IMG/VR virus record: IMGVR_UViG_3300031758_000671
Location: 1 to 21,489 of that record
DNA: 21,489 bases
Strand: one strand, 5' to 3'
Source: a virus
Shown: positions 1-8,676 of the stretch, in pieces
Numbering within the stretch: position 1 is the first letter of the stretch
Layout of the letters: every line of letters starts with the position of its first letter
Notes under the pieces: generated by a model
Database searches by the model: none
Told to the model about the DNA's origin: nothing
The model's input: only the letters and a program-made list of their open reading frames with translations
Position numbers and translations under genes: made by a program

Positions 1-2
1 TC

Positions 3-2597
3 TTAACCCAGGGTATCAGTGAAATTGGGGGCGCATTTATTGGACCAACACCAAAGGGTCCAGCATTTATCCCGACAATTGTAAGAAGTCAACAAGAATA
101 TGTTACCCGTTTTGGTGAAGCCGATGCAAATCACTACACAGGGTTAACGGTAAAAAATTATCTACGTGAATCTGGTGTAGCAACCATCGTTCGTGTTCTT
201 GGAACGGAAGGATACAGTAATACAACCACAATCCCCGCACTTGTTTATGTGTCAGGATCCGGTGGAAATAAATTATTTGCAGTTATCCACCCAAGTAGTA
301 CTGGGAATACAATCAACAGTGTTACTGCAACTGGATCTGGAACTAGTTTCACATTATCGGTAGATACTGCAGCAGGAACGGATATTTCAAACCAATCAGG
401 ATTGAGTGTCAATCCTGATTCAAATGGATATCTAGGAAATTTACTGGGATACAGTCCCGTTACAACGAAAAACTCCTATATCTACGCAATATTCCCAGAT
501 GCAGTTACAGAAGTAGGATCATACGGTACTATAGGGGGATTATCAGTTGCATCACAATCATTGAATGCAAGTGACGTTCCGGCTGGTGTTTCTACGGGAA
601 GTCTTGTTAAGTATGTTATACCAACTACATCATTTTCCAATCTAGATACTACTAAGTTATCTAGCGTAGCTGTTACTGGATCTGGTGTAAATTTTGCCTC
701 ATTGTTACTAACACAATATACGGCAACGTCTGCATCAAATATCATGTTTATCGTAAGTTCAAGTTCAACGGGAACACTTACGACAGTAACCACATATCCA
801 AAAACATCAACTGGGGTATTTCAAGATGTTATAGTATCCGCAACTACGTCCAGTACGGCATTAAACTTTCTTGATGCGGGATATTCTAACGCACATACAC
901 CTTGGATTCAATCACAAACAATTGCAAATTTAAATGTTGATCTATTTAAACTTCATACATTGGGTGATGGAAACAGTGCAAACAGAGAAATTAAAGTATC
1001 CTTGTTAAACATGAAACCAAGTAGCGATGTTGAATATGCGTGGGGAACATTTTCTCTTGTAATCCGTAAATATGATGATACGGATGCACGTCAAGAAATA
1101 CTTGAACAATACGATAATCTAACACTGGACCCAGATAGTCCACAATATATTGCACGAGTGATTGGTAATAGTGCGCCAACAGAAGATCAAGTCACGGGTG
1201 AAATGTATTATCAAGGTGATTTCCCAAATAATTCACAGTACGTATACGTAGAAATGAATGATTCGGTAATTCCAGATAGTGCTCTCCCATTTGGATTTGG
1301 AACATTGGAATCAAGTATAAGACTACCTGCAATAAATCTTGCATCACCAAATTATGTAACATCACGTTGGCTTAGTGGTACAACGGAAGGATATACTACG
1401 GAGTCTATTGATAAGAGATATTATTATGGATGGGATTTCTCTGTAGCAAATGGTACAAACGAATCGTATTTAAATCCAGTATCGGATCCAAATAACACCA
1501 ACCCAATTATAGTTGGAACTGCGTTTAACTTAGAAAATTTGGTTGAAGTTCCAAGTGGATCATCATCACAGTTCTCTGCATCAATTTCACTTACCGATGA
1601 TAATTCGTTCATTTACCGTAAATTTTCTGTACCGTTCTTTGGCGGGTTTGACGGACTAAATCCAGCACGTGATATTAAGTTAGGTGGTGACATATTGTCA
1701 AATAATTCACAAGGATTTGATTTATCAACGTCGGTTGCAGCCGGATCAAAGGCATATAAGAAAGCACTAAACGCTATCAGTAATCCAGATCAATGGGATT
1801 TTAACCTCTTGGTATTACCTGGTGTTATCTATGATTTCCATTCATATGTTGCAAATGAAGCGTTAAGTCTTTGTGAAGATCGTGGTGACGCATTCTACAT
1901 CATGGACACGACTGGATTAAATGCTACACTTGCAACGGCAACAGCAAAAGCAGGGGAAATTGATAGTAACTATGCAGCAACTTATTATCCGTGGTTGAGA
2001 GTAATTGATGTTAATACCAATAAATTAATTTGGGTACCACCGTCAGTTATCCTTCCGGAAATCTATGCATACAACGACAACGTTGCAGCAGAATGGTTTG
2101 CACCAGCAGGGTTGAACCGTGGTGGTATTGCAAGTGCAGTGGGTGTGAAGGTCCGTCTCCCACAAGCAAGTCGTGATACTCTCTATGAAGGTAAGGTTAA
2201 CCCAATCGCACAGTTCCCTGGACAGGGCATCTGTGTGTGGGGTCAAAAGACACTACAACGTCGTCCATCAGCACTTGATCGTGTCAATGTCCGCCGGTTG
2301 TTAATTGCTGTGAAGAAATATATTGCAAGTGCTTCACGTTACCTCGTGTTTGAACAAAACGTAGAATCCACACGCAATCGTTTCTTGAACATCGTCAACC
2401 CATATTTGGCAAGTGTCCAAGAACGTTCTGGTTTGTACGCATTCCGTGTCATTATGGATGAAACCAATAATACACCGGACTTGATTGATAGAAATATCCT
2501 TTACGGACAACTCTATCTCCAACCAACCCGTACCGCTGAATTCATCATCCTTGATTTCAACGTACTTCCAACGGGCGCTACATTCCCAACGGCATAA
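3..2597 (+). CDS. Tail sheath protein, gp18-like (5' partial)
   Basis: Contractile tail sheath subunit: many copies surround the tail tube and contract at infection. The frame is open from base 3, and the first visible residues (LTQGISEIGGAFIGPTPKGP) are the conserved sheath N-terminus, so the true start lies outside the window; the GTG at 249 is an internal valine. 864 residues are visible. Residues 1-80 are the N-terminal core with the FG and VRVLG motifs. Residues of about 83-540 form a long Ser/Thr-rich variable region, probably the surface-exposed inserted domains. From about 545 the core resumes with FGGFDGLNPARD, then PGVIYDFHSYVANEAL, and ends in the conserved C-terminal domain (PGQGICVWGQKTL, then VRRLL, FEQN, DLIDRNILYGQLYLQP). 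T4 gp18 has 659 residues, so this is a long version. It is followed by a hairpin and then the tube gene, the same order as T4 genes 18 and 19. Assignment is very secure; boundaries of the inserted domains are approximate. Confidence 0.96.
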   Translation, partial: LTQGISEIGGAFIGPTPKGPAFIPTIVRSQQEYVTRFGEADANHYTGLTVKNYLRESGVATIVRVLGTEGYSNTTTIPALVYVSGSGGNKLFAVIHPSSTGNTINSVTATGSGTSFTLSVDTAAGTDISNQSGLSVNPDSNGYLGNLLGYSPVTTKNSYIYAIFPDAVTEVGSYGTIGGLSVASQSLNASDVPAGVSTGSLVKYVIPTTSFSNLDTTKLSSVAVTGSGVNFASLLLTQYTATSASNIMFIVSSSSTGTLTTVTTYPKTSTGVFQDVIVSATTSSTALNFLDAGYSNAHTPWIQSQTIANLNVDLFKLHTLGDGNSANREIKVSLLNMKPSSDVEYAWGTFSLVIRKYDDTDARQEILEQYDNLTLDPDSPQYIARVIGNSAPTEDQVTGEMYYQGDFPNNSQYVYVEMNDSVIPDSALPFGFGTLESSIRLPAINLASPNYVTSRWLSGTTEGYTTESIDKRYYYGWDFSVANGTNESYLNPVSDPNNTNPIIVGTAFNLENLVEVPSGSSSQFSASISLTDDNSFIYRKFSVPFFGGFDGLNPARDIKLGGDILSNNSQGFDLSTSVAAGSKAYKKALNAISNPDQWDFNLLVLPGVIYDFHSYVANEALSLCEDRGDAFYIMDTTGLNATLATATAKAGEIDSNYAATYYPWLRVIDVNTNKLIWVPPSVILPEIYAYNDNVAAEWFAPAGLNRGGIASAVGVKVRLPQASRDTLYEGKVNPIAQFPGQGICVWGQKTLQRRPSALDRVNVRRLLIAVKKYIASASRYLVFEQNVESTRNRFLNIVNPYLASVQERSGLYAFRVIMDETNNTPDLIDRNILYGQLYLQPTRTAEFIILDFNVLPTGATFPTA

Positions 2598-2598
2598 A

Positions 2599-2642
2599 TT
2601 GAAAACGTGGAGGGAGCGTAAAACCTCCCTCCACAATTTCAA
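2599..2642 (+). terminator. Hairpin after sheath gene, possible terminator
   Basis: A perfect 10-bp inverted repeat, GTGGAGGGAG (2607-2616) and CTCCCTCCAC (2625-2634), encloses an 8-base loop. An outer 6-bp arm, TTGAAA (2599-2604) with TTTCAA (2637-2642), is separated from it by a 2-by-2 internal loop. It starts just after the sheath stop codon. No T-run follows, so it may be a weak terminator, or an mRNA 3'-end stabiliser or processing site between the sheath and tube messages. Confidence 0.6.
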
Positions 2643-2651
2643 AATATTACA

Positions 2652-2659
2652 TATTTATA
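2652..2659 (+). promoter_or_regulatory. Putative late promoter octamer TATTTATA before tail tube gene
   Basis: TATTTATA, flanked by A and G, ends 26 bases before the ATG at 2686. The same octamer recurs at nearly the same distance before other unit-opening genes. The spacing leaves room for a start site and a short leader carrying the GGAG at 2675-2678. Promoter function is inferred from recurrence and position. Confidence 0.5.
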
Positions 2660-2685
2660 GTTAGAAATCCTTTCGGAGATTATAC

Positions 2686-3174
2686 ATGGCAAATCTAGTA
2701 ACTGAACAAGAGCTGTTCTTCACAGCATTTGAACCAAAGATGAAGAATCGTTTCATCCTATACATGGATGGAATTCCTTCATATATCGTCAAAAAGGTTG
2801 CTCGTCCTACATTAACACAAGAAGCAAAGCCACTTGATCATATCAATGTTCAAAGATATGTAAAGGGCAAAAGTAAGTGGGGTACCATGCAGATGACACT
2901 ATATGATCCAATCGTTCCTTCTGGTGCACAAGCAGTGATGGAATGGGTTCGTCTTCACCATGAATCAGTAACTGGCCGTGATGGTTACCTTGAGTTCTAT
3001 AAAAAGGATTTAACTCTCAACGTTCTTGGACCAGTAGGTGATAAGGTAGAAGAATGGATCATTAAAGGAGCACAAATTACAGAAGTTAATTTTGCTGAAA
3101 TGGATTGGGGAGCAGATGAACAAGTAGAATTTACCGTAACAATCCAACCAGATTACTGCGTACTCAACTACTAA
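2686..3174 (+). CDS. Tail tube protein, gp19-like
   Basis: Subunit of the inner tail tube through which DNA passes, polymerised inside the sheath. The product has 162 residues against 163 for T4 gp19. It has the family layout: a short variable N-terminus, then KNRFILYMDGIPSYIVKKVARP (residues 20-41, the first strand and loop), a central part with WGTMQMTLYDPI, and a C-terminal beta region containing GAQITEVNFAEMDWG followed by a VEFTVTIQPDY strand. The ATG at 2686 has a GGAG ribosome site 7 bases upstream and a putative promoter octamer at 2652. It is followed by a strong intrinsic terminator, so it looks like a monocistronic, highly expressed late gene. Four of its five arginines are CGT, unlike the fibre genes downstream. 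In T4 the portal gene 20 comes next; here fibre genes do. Confidence 0.92.
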   Translation: MANLVTEQELFFTAFEPKMKNRFILYMDGIPSYIVKKVARPTLTQEAKPLDHINVQRYVKGKSKWGTMQMTLYDPIVPSGAQAVMEWVRLHHESVTGRDGYLEFYKKDLTLNVLGPVGDKVEEWIIKGAQITEVNFAEMDWGADEQVEFTVTIQPDYCVLNY

Positions 3175-3192
3175 TATTATATTAGTTGTATT

Positions 3193-3225
3193 AAAACTCC
3201 CGCATTAACCTGCGGGAGTTTTTTT
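3193..3225 (+). terminator. Intrinsic terminator after tail tube gene
   Basis: AAAACTCCCGCA (3193-3204) pairs perfectly with TGCGGGAGTTTT (3211-3222) around the 6-base loop TTAACC, and the T-run continues to 3225. It lies 18 bases after the tube stop codon. This is a textbook rho-independent terminator. Confidence 0.93.
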
Positions 3226-3247
3226 ATATTAATAACATAACTTTTGA

Positions 3248-3255
3248 TATTTATA
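3248..3255 (+). promoter_or_regulatory. Putative late promoter octamer TATTTATA before 3281 gene
   Basis: A second exact TATTTATA, flanked by A and C, ends 25 bases before the ATG at 3281 and lies just downstream of the 3193-3225 terminator. A new transcript would be expected to begin between a terminator and the next gene. Confidence 0.5.
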
Positions 3256-3280
3256 CTAGAGTCCTTGTAACGAGAAATAT

Positions 3281-3634
3281 ATGGCAGAATTTACAGATTT
3301 TCAATTTGGCCAAGGTGAAACGTTTCGGTTTGCTGCCACAATTATTAGCGATGACGGAATTACGGCATTCAATATAACAGATTATACATTTATTGGTCAA
3401 GTAAGAGAAAATTATACAACGGAAGAAATTGCAGCTACATTAAATATTACAAAATATTTACCGTATACGTCTGGTAGTATTATGGTGGAATTAACACCAA
3501 CGCAAACAATGAATCTCGGTTCAAGAAAATACGTGTACGATGTAAATATGACTAGCGGATCCGTTGCACCAATAACACGAAGAATATTAGAAGGTACGTT
3601 GACCGTCCGTCCTACTGCTACGAGAAATGATTGA
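3281..3634 (+). CDS. Small virion structural protein with BppU-N-like domain
   Basis: A 117-residue protein that looks like one compact beta domain. It begins MAEFTDFQFGQGETFRFA, continues with a predicted strand and loop (ITDYTFIGQVREN), a GSIMVELTPTQT segment, then RKYVYDVNMTSGS and a final RRILEGTLTVRPTATR. This order (GQ.R segment, Gly-Ser-Ile plus LT, YVYDV, then EG..V.P) matches small proteins of T4-like cyanophages and, more remotely, the N-terminal domain of phage baseplate upper protein BppU. A role as a linker joining fibres to the baseplate is plausible but inferred. Its ribosome site is weak (CGAG at 3271-3274). The stop codon overlaps the next start as TGATG, so the two proteins are probably made together. 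Confidence 0.6.
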   Translation: MAEFTDFQFGQGETFRFAATIISDDGITAFNITDYTFIGQVRENYTTEEIAATLNITKYLPYTSGSIMVELTPTQTMNLGSRKYVYDVNMTSGSVAPITRRILEGTLTVRPTATRND

Positions 3635-4686
3635 TGAGTGGTTCACTTAATCTAGGAATACCAAATATAACGGTTGTTGTCAGAGAAAATACTGACACAA
3701 ATAAAATTGCATTAGCACTTCCTGATGTAAGTGTCAATGTTCAGCAGGGAAATAACTATACTGTAGAAATACAACCACCGGATTTGGTAGTATATAGAAC
3801 AGGCTCGTTACCTGCAATTGCTATATCTGCATATTCTGCTTCATATGTACAAACAGCAGACACAGCAAACACTGCCTCATATGTACAAACAGCACAATCT
3901 ACAATCAGTGCTTCATACGCATTAAAAGCAACTACATCAAGTTTTGCAACAAGAGCAGTTACATCATCACTTGCGTTAAATTCTAATACAGCAAATACTG
4001 CGTCATATGCATTATTTGCATTAAGTGTGGCGGCAAGTGCTTCTTCGGTATATACTAATTTAAGTGCATCAAATGATTTATTTGTTGGTAATAATCTAAC
4101 GGTAGGAACTTCGGCAACTATCCCGTCCATCACGGGTTCCGTAACAGAAGCAATAACTTCGTCATATGCAATAACGGCTTCGTATGTAAGTGGAGCTATC
4201 GTTGGATGGAATGAGGTTATTAATAAACCGACAGGAATTGTGTCAAGTTCGGTGCAAACGGTAGAGTATATCAACAATCAGATAATAACTCCATCAAGTG
4301 TAACCGCATCAATTCAGTCAACGCAAATTCAAGTAAAATCAGATACATCAAATGTGTATCTAAGTTCGTCGGTAGTCACCGGAGTATATGACGAAACCAG
4401 AGTAATTGATCCACCAATATCAGTACAGAGCTTTTCAGGTGTATCAATTGAATATACCGCTCAGAGAACATCGGGAATTCGGTCTGGATTCATCATAGGA
4501 TCATGGAGCGGAAGTACTACGACATATACCGACGTTTCTAACACAGATATAGGAAGTACTGAAGATTTATCGTTTAATCTTATTAGAATAGGAGATAATA
4601 TAAGATTGCGAGCATTAAGTATAGGATCCGGAACTGGAACTTGGAGTATTCAATTCTTATTTAAACTGTTTCCTAACCTATTATAA
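3634..4686 (+). CDS. Fibre-like structural protein with ASY repeats
   Basis: A 350-residue protein. I place the start at the ATG at 3634, whose TGATG overlap with the previous stop indicates translational coupling; the in-frame TTG one codon earlier is unlikely. Residues 1-60 form a non-repetitive N-terminus rich in beta-prone residues. Residues of about 65-190 are low-complexity shaft repeats of the type TASYVQTA and TASYAL. An INKPTGIVSSSVQ unit follows (196-208), a motif used in the larger fibres downstream. Residues of about 265-350 form a globular C-terminal domain (WSG, YTDVSNTDIGS, NIRLRA, GTWSIQ) that closely resembles the C-terminus of the next gene product. Probably a short fibre or fibre adaptor working with the 3281 protein. 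The exact role is unknown. Confidence 0.75.
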   Translation: MSGSLNLGIPNITVVVRENTDTNKIALALPDVSVNVQQGNNYTVEIQPPDLVVYRTGSLPAIAISAYSASYVQTADTANTASYVQTAQSTISASYALKATTSSFATRAVTSSLALNSNTANTASYALFALSVAASASSVYTNLSASNDLFVGNNLTVGTSATIPSITGSVTEAITSSYAITASYVSGAIVGWNEVINKPTGIVSSSVQTVEYINNQIITPSSVTASIQSTQIQVKSDTSNVYLSSSVVTGVYDETRVIDPPISVQSFSGVSIEYTAQRTSGIRSGFIIGSWSGSTTTYTDVSNTDIGSTEDLSFNLIRIGDNIRLRALSIGSGTGTWSIQFLFKLFPNLL

Positions 4687-4694
4687 TATTTATA
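4687..4694 (+). promoter_or_regulatory. Putative late promoter octamer TATTTATA before 4720 gene
   Basis: An exact TATTTATA, flanked by A and G, starts at the base after the upstream stop codon (TAA at 4684-4686) and ends 25 bases before the ATG at 4720. A GGAG ribosome site lies at 4708-4711. Confidence 0.5.
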
Positions 4695-4719
4695 GATATA
4701 TTCTTTTGGAGATTCTGCT

Positions 4720-6879
4720 ATGGCGAATGAATTTATAGCTAGAAAAGGTTTAATAGTATTAGCCAATGGTATAGTAGCCACTGGGTCTACTAGTGTCAAT
4801 GGTGATATTACTGCTTCCGGCGATGTCGTAGCAGTGAATTTCCGAGGTAGTGGTCAGTACCTCACAAATATAGCAGCAGACAGTGTACAATTTGCAAACG
4901 TTTTAAATAAACCAACATTAGTTTCATCATCAACGCAGTTTAATACGATCACGGATCCATTCACCGGATCATTTACGGGTTCATTTACTGGAGATGGTAG
5001 TCAACTAACAGGCATTGCTACCACACTATCGGTCACGGGTTCTACATCAGGAACTGATTCGGTAAACCTTAAAACGGAAGGATTGGTATTCAGTGGATCC
5101 AGTAATGTTACGGCAACTGTAACAAATAATACTGTTACGATTGGAGTATCGGGTCTTGTTTCACAATCAAGTCAAATATCATATTCGGGATTATCAAACA
5201 TCCCAGACGGCATAGTATCCAGTTCTACACAATTCACCAATCTTGCCGCACCATTTACAGGATCATTTACAGGGTCATTTAAGGGAGACGGTAGTCAATT
5301 AACCGGCGTTGCTGCAACAAACGTAGAATATGCAAATGTTCTTAATAAACCAGCATTAGTATCCGCATCAAGTCAAATTGATCACGATTTAACAACCAAC
5401 TTCGTAGCAAACGAACACATTGATCACAGTTCCGTATCAATTAGTGCCGGTAATGGTTTAAGTGGTGGTGGCGATATTACAACTACCCGTACATTATCTC
5501 TTGATACGGGATCAACCCATTTTACAAACGGTGTAAAAACCAAACTTAATACAGAAGGTGTCTTCAGTAGTTCGGTACAAGTTGATGTACGTAACACAAC
5601 AGGAATTGCTACTATTGCAACAACTGGGTCTAATACCTTTACTGGTGTACAAACTATATCCAACACGACAAATAGTACTGTATTTAATAATGGTGCATTA
5701 ATTGTCGCAGGTGGAGTAGGAATTGCTAAAGACGTAAATATTTCGGGTAGTTTAACCGTCACGGGATTACTCACCGCAGTATCAACGTCGGTACAATACG
5801 TAACCTCATCGCAATTAAATGTAGCAGATAATAAGATTGTTGTTAATACGAATGATTTAGTACGATTCGGTGGATTGTCGGTAATTGACTCGGGATCCTC
5901 TTCTCCGACCACTGCATCCATATACTGGGATAGTTTAGCGCATCACTTCATTTACGAAAATCTTAGTGGATCGGCATACAATAGCGCAGTAATTATAGCG
6001 GGTCCAAAAAATACGGGTGCTTTAGGAAACGAAGCAGAATTAATAACAGGTCGTATTCCAGTAGCATCAGGCGGTGATCATATTGATACGGGTCTTGCCT
6101 CAAGTTCCATGTATGTGGAATTTCCTTCACGACGGACACACGTTGAAGCGGGATTATATGTTACTGGAGCAATTACGTCTTCGGTGGGATTCTCTGGGGA
6201 TGGTAGTAATCTTACCGGTGTTGTTAGTACATTAAGTGTCACAGGATCAGAAAGTGGTACCGGTACAATTAATCTTAAAACACAAGGATTAATTGTCAGT
6301 GGAACCAACGGCGTTGTAGCAACCGCCAATGGACAAACTCTCACCATCAGTGGTAGTAATGCAACAACAACAACAAAGGGTGTTGCATCATTTAACAGTA
6401 CAAACTTTACGGTTACTGGTGGTGAAGTTACATCCAACAATATTACCATCAATGGCGGAACCGTTACACTTGGTGGTACACGTAACATTACTCTTGCACA
6501 AATTACAACACAAGGTGCAACTACCACTGATGCAGTCACGTTAAGTGGTGGAGCAACCATTGGAAGTGCATTTCAAACGTCTAGTACTTATGTTGCTGCC
6601 GGTCCCACAACAAATGAAGTTGTATTAAGTTTGGCCACCGGAAGTTTTGATGCAGCACATTTTGATTATGTTCTCAAGAGTGGAGCAAATCTCCGTACAG
6701 GAACGGTCATGTCAATATGGACGGGTGGTTCAATAGAATTTACCGATACATCAACAAACGATATCGGAAATACTAGAAATGCAGATTTCACTGTAGATAC
6801 CAACTCTGGAAATGTGCGATTAAAGTTTACTGTTACCTCCGGCACGTGGACGATTAAAACATCAACGAAGTTACTCTAA
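4720..6879 (+). CDS. Tail fibre protein with MANEFIARKGLI N-terminus
   Basis: A 719-residue fibre protein, presumably a trimer. Residues 1-12 are the signature MANEFIARKGLI, identical in the next gene and probably the attachment peptide. The shaft has NKP/SSS-Q units (63-72, 209-219) and repeated SGSFTGSF segments. A module of about 52 residues beginning GDGSQLTGI occurs twice (91-142 and 493-545). Residues 246-262 (GLSGGGDITTTRTLSL) and 320-345 (GALIVAGGVGIAKDVNISG) are motifs common in cyanophage-type fibres. A less repetitive region (368-464) may be globular. Residues of about 648-719 form a C-terminal beta domain shared with the preceding gene product. No S74 self-cleaving chaperone domain is seen. 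GGAG at 4708-4711 sets the start, and a strong terminator follows the stop codon. Confidence 0.85.
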   Translation: MANEFIARKGLIVLANGIVATGSTSVNGDITASGDVVAVNFRGSGQYLTNIAADSVQFANVLNKPTLVSSSTQFNTITDPFTGSFTGSFTGDGSQLTGIATTLSVTGSTSGTDSVNLKTEGLVFSGSSNVTATVTNNTVTIGVSGLVSQSSQISYSGLSNIPDGIVSSSTQFTNLAAPFTGSFTGSFKGDGSQLTGVAATNVEYANVLNKPALVSASSQIDHDLTTNFVANEHIDHSSVSISAGNGLSGGGDITTTRTLSLDTGSTHFTNGVKTKLNTEGVFSSSVQVDVRNTTGIATIATTGSNTFTGVQTISNTTNSTVFNNGALIVAGGVGIAKDVNISGSLTVTGLLTAVSTSVQYVTSSQLNVADNKIVVNTNDLVRFGGLSVIDSGSSSPTTASIYWDSLAHHFIYENLSGSAYNSAVIIAGPKNTGALGNEAELITGRIPVASGGDHIDTGLASSSMYVEFPSRRTHVEAGLYVTGAITSSVGFSGDGSNLTGVVSTLSVTGSESGTGTINLKTQGLIVSGTNGVVATANGQTLTISGSNATTTTKGVASFNSTNFTVTGGEVTSNNITINGGTVTLGGTRNITLAQITTQGATTTDAVTLSGGATIGSAFQTSSTYVAAGPTTNEVVLSLATGSFDAAHFDYVLKSGANLRTGTVMSIWTGGSIEFTDTSTNDIGNTRNADFTVDTNSGNVRLKFTVTSGTWTIKTSTKLL

Positions 6880-6894
6880 GAACTACTTACATAT

Positions 6895-6931
6895 AAGGGG
6901 TGGGTACTAATCCTACCCACCCCTTTTTTTT
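6895..6931 (+). terminator. Intrinsic terminator after 4720 fibre gene
   Basis: A 12-bp perfect stem, AAGGGGTGGGTA (6895-6906) with TACCCACCCCTT (6914-6925), a 7-base loop and a run of eight T (6924-6931). It lies 15 bases after the fibre stop codon. No TATTTATA octamer is found between it and the next start at 6961. Confidence 0.95.
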
Positions 6932-6960
6932 AACCTTTGGAAATGTGAAAAAGGGATAAT

Positions 6961-8676
6961 ATGGCGAATGAATTTATTGCCCGTAAAGGGTTAATATCAA
7001 GCGGTAGTATTGAAGTATCTGGATCTGTTACCGCAAGTGGATTTTTTGGCACAGCATCATTCGCGTCCCTGGCAGTAACAGCCTCCTATATATCAGGCGG
7101 AATAGTAATAATTGGATTGCCTACTGATGGGGCATATGGCGGGGCAGCTGGAAACGTATCAGGCATTGGCTCTGGCGATAAAGCAGAAGATGCGTTTGAT
7201 AAAATTGAAACTATTTTGGGAAGACTAGCTCCAGCAAAGCCTGCTAATTTAAGTACCCGTACATTAACGACGAACGCAACCACATATACAGCATTTACTG
7301 CAAGTGGTGCAACTCCGTCATCATTTAGTAATATTACGGTAACCGCACGTCCTACAGCAAGTTGGACATTTGCCGCGGCAACCAGTGGATCTGGAACTAC
7401 CTTATCATTTGATGCTGATTCGGGAACGTTACAAGCAGAAGTTGATGGAGTGGTTGCACCTCTATCACAAGATGTCTTTACAACTGCATCAGATGTTGGT
7501 ACGTTTGGTGATTTAATTGTGACCGCCGATTTAGACCCATATAATGGAACGTTTGGTCAGCAAGGATTCTGGAAAGGATTTCTTGCATCTGTCGCAGCAA
7601 CCAGAAGTTTAGCACTTGGACCACACACCTACCGATTATTACATTCCACCACAGGTAACACGCCAGTATTCACGTGGTATTTGGATAACCCATCAACCCC
7701 AGTAGTTACCGTAGTGACGGGTTCTTCAACGGGCGGATCTACCCGATTTGTGTCTGGCGTTCCTACGTTGGCAACGGGAGAAACTGTACTCATTGCCACA
7801 ACTGCGTCTAATGCAGTTAGTCAATTTTATAATGGTACACGAATATTTTCTGCGGTAGGAAATAATTCGGTAGCACCGTCAGTAAACGCAACGCTACCAT
7901 CAGTACCTCCGACATCTGCTTCTCTGGTTAGTTCGTCTATCACATTAACCGTTGCAACAAACGTATATACGGTTGCCAGTACTTATACGGTTACTGCATA
8001 TAACTCCGCGGGAACTACGGCAACGGCAACGTGGACTCCTACATTACCAATTAGAGTAGATACAATTAGTAATGAAACGGCACGGTGTCGTTCGGGTATT
8101 GGTTGGTATCCAAATATTGCCACTGATATTTCTGGGGCAGGAAATTTATGGACTGCATCGGTAAACTTGACGGGTAGTAGAGAATTACAAATGAGTAATA
8201 ATGTCTATCATTATCCAAGTGGTAGTAGTTATGTATCCAATTACCCATTAGCCGGACCCGATTATAGAGGATTGGCGGGGGACACTACAGCATCATTCCC
8301 AGGAGAAGCAGTTCGTTGGGTTACATTTAGTGGTTCAGTAACTGCCGCATCAAACGTAAGTGTGGCGTTTACGGGAACAAATGCTGCATTTACTGGAGTG
8401 ATAACTTCTGGATCAATGCGATTATATGTACGAGTGTCCGGATCAATACCTACTAATGGGTGGATTGATGGTTCAACTGCATATCCTGGAACCGGAACCC
8501 CCACCAACAATGGAGATCCTGCATTAGTGGTGGGAAGTAGTACAGCAACTACCAAAGTTGTTACTTTCGGCGGCACTCCACGAACTGGAAGAGTATTTAT
8601 TAGAGTGGGTATTCCATCATCATCATTGGCTGGTAGTACTAGATCGTTCTCTGGCGTAACTATTACGCAAGTATAG
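6961..8676 (+). CDS. Fibre or decoration protein with MANEFIARKGLI N-terminus
   Basis: A 571-residue protein. Residues 1-12 repeat the MANEFIARKGLI signature of the previous gene, followed by a short shaft with GTASFASLAVTASYISGGI (30-48). Residues of about 54-100 (TDGAYG, then GDKAEDAFDKIETILGRLAP) form a helical segment found in other phage fibre-type proteins, where it introduces large beta domains. Residues of about 100-360 look like one or more beta-sandwich domains, with a TYTVTAYNSAGTTATATW strand pair (341-358) resembling an Ig-like fold. Residues of about 360-571 form a second globular region ending in MRLYVRVSG, NGWIDGS and GRVFIRVG. Function is probably host binding or fibre decoration. 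AAGGGA at 6951-6956 is the ribosome site. A terminator sits upstream without a recognisable promoter motif. Confidence 0.75.
   Translation: MANEFIARKGLISSGSIEVSGSVTASGFFGTASFASLAVTASYISGGIVIIGLPTDGAYGGAAGNVSGIGSGDKAEDAFDKIETILGRLAPAKPANLSTRTLTTNATTYTAFTASGATPSSFSNITVTARPTASWTFAAATSGSGTTLSFDADSGTLQAEVDGVVAPLSQDVFTTASDVGTFGDLIVTADLDPYNGTFGQQGFWKGFLASVAATRSLALGPHTYRLLHSTTGNTPVFTWYLDNPSTPVVTVVTGSSTGGSTRFVSGVPTLATGETVLIATTASNAVSQFYNGTRIFSAVGNNSVAPSVNATLPSVPPTSASLVSSSITLTVATNVYTVASTYTVTAYNSAGTTATATWTPTLPIRVDTISNETARCRSGIGWYPNIATDISGAGNLWTASVNLTGSRELQMSNNVYHYPSGSSYVSNYPLAGPDYRGLAGDTTASFPGEAVRWVTFSGSVTAASNVSVAFTGTNAAFTGVITSGSMRLYVRVSGSIPTNGWIDGSTAYPGTGTPTNNGDPALVVGSSTATTKVVTFGGTPRTGRVFIRVGIPSSSLAGSTRSFSGVTITQV

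Noticed and set aside
249-251. GTG as start of a 782-residue sheath gene
   Set aside because: The frame is open back to base 3 and encodes the conserved sheath N-terminus upstream, so this GTG is an internal valine and the gene is truncated by the window edge.
3631-3633. TTG start for the 3634 gene
   Set aside because: The next codon is an ATG in a TGATG overlap with the previous stop codon, a much more usual coupled start.
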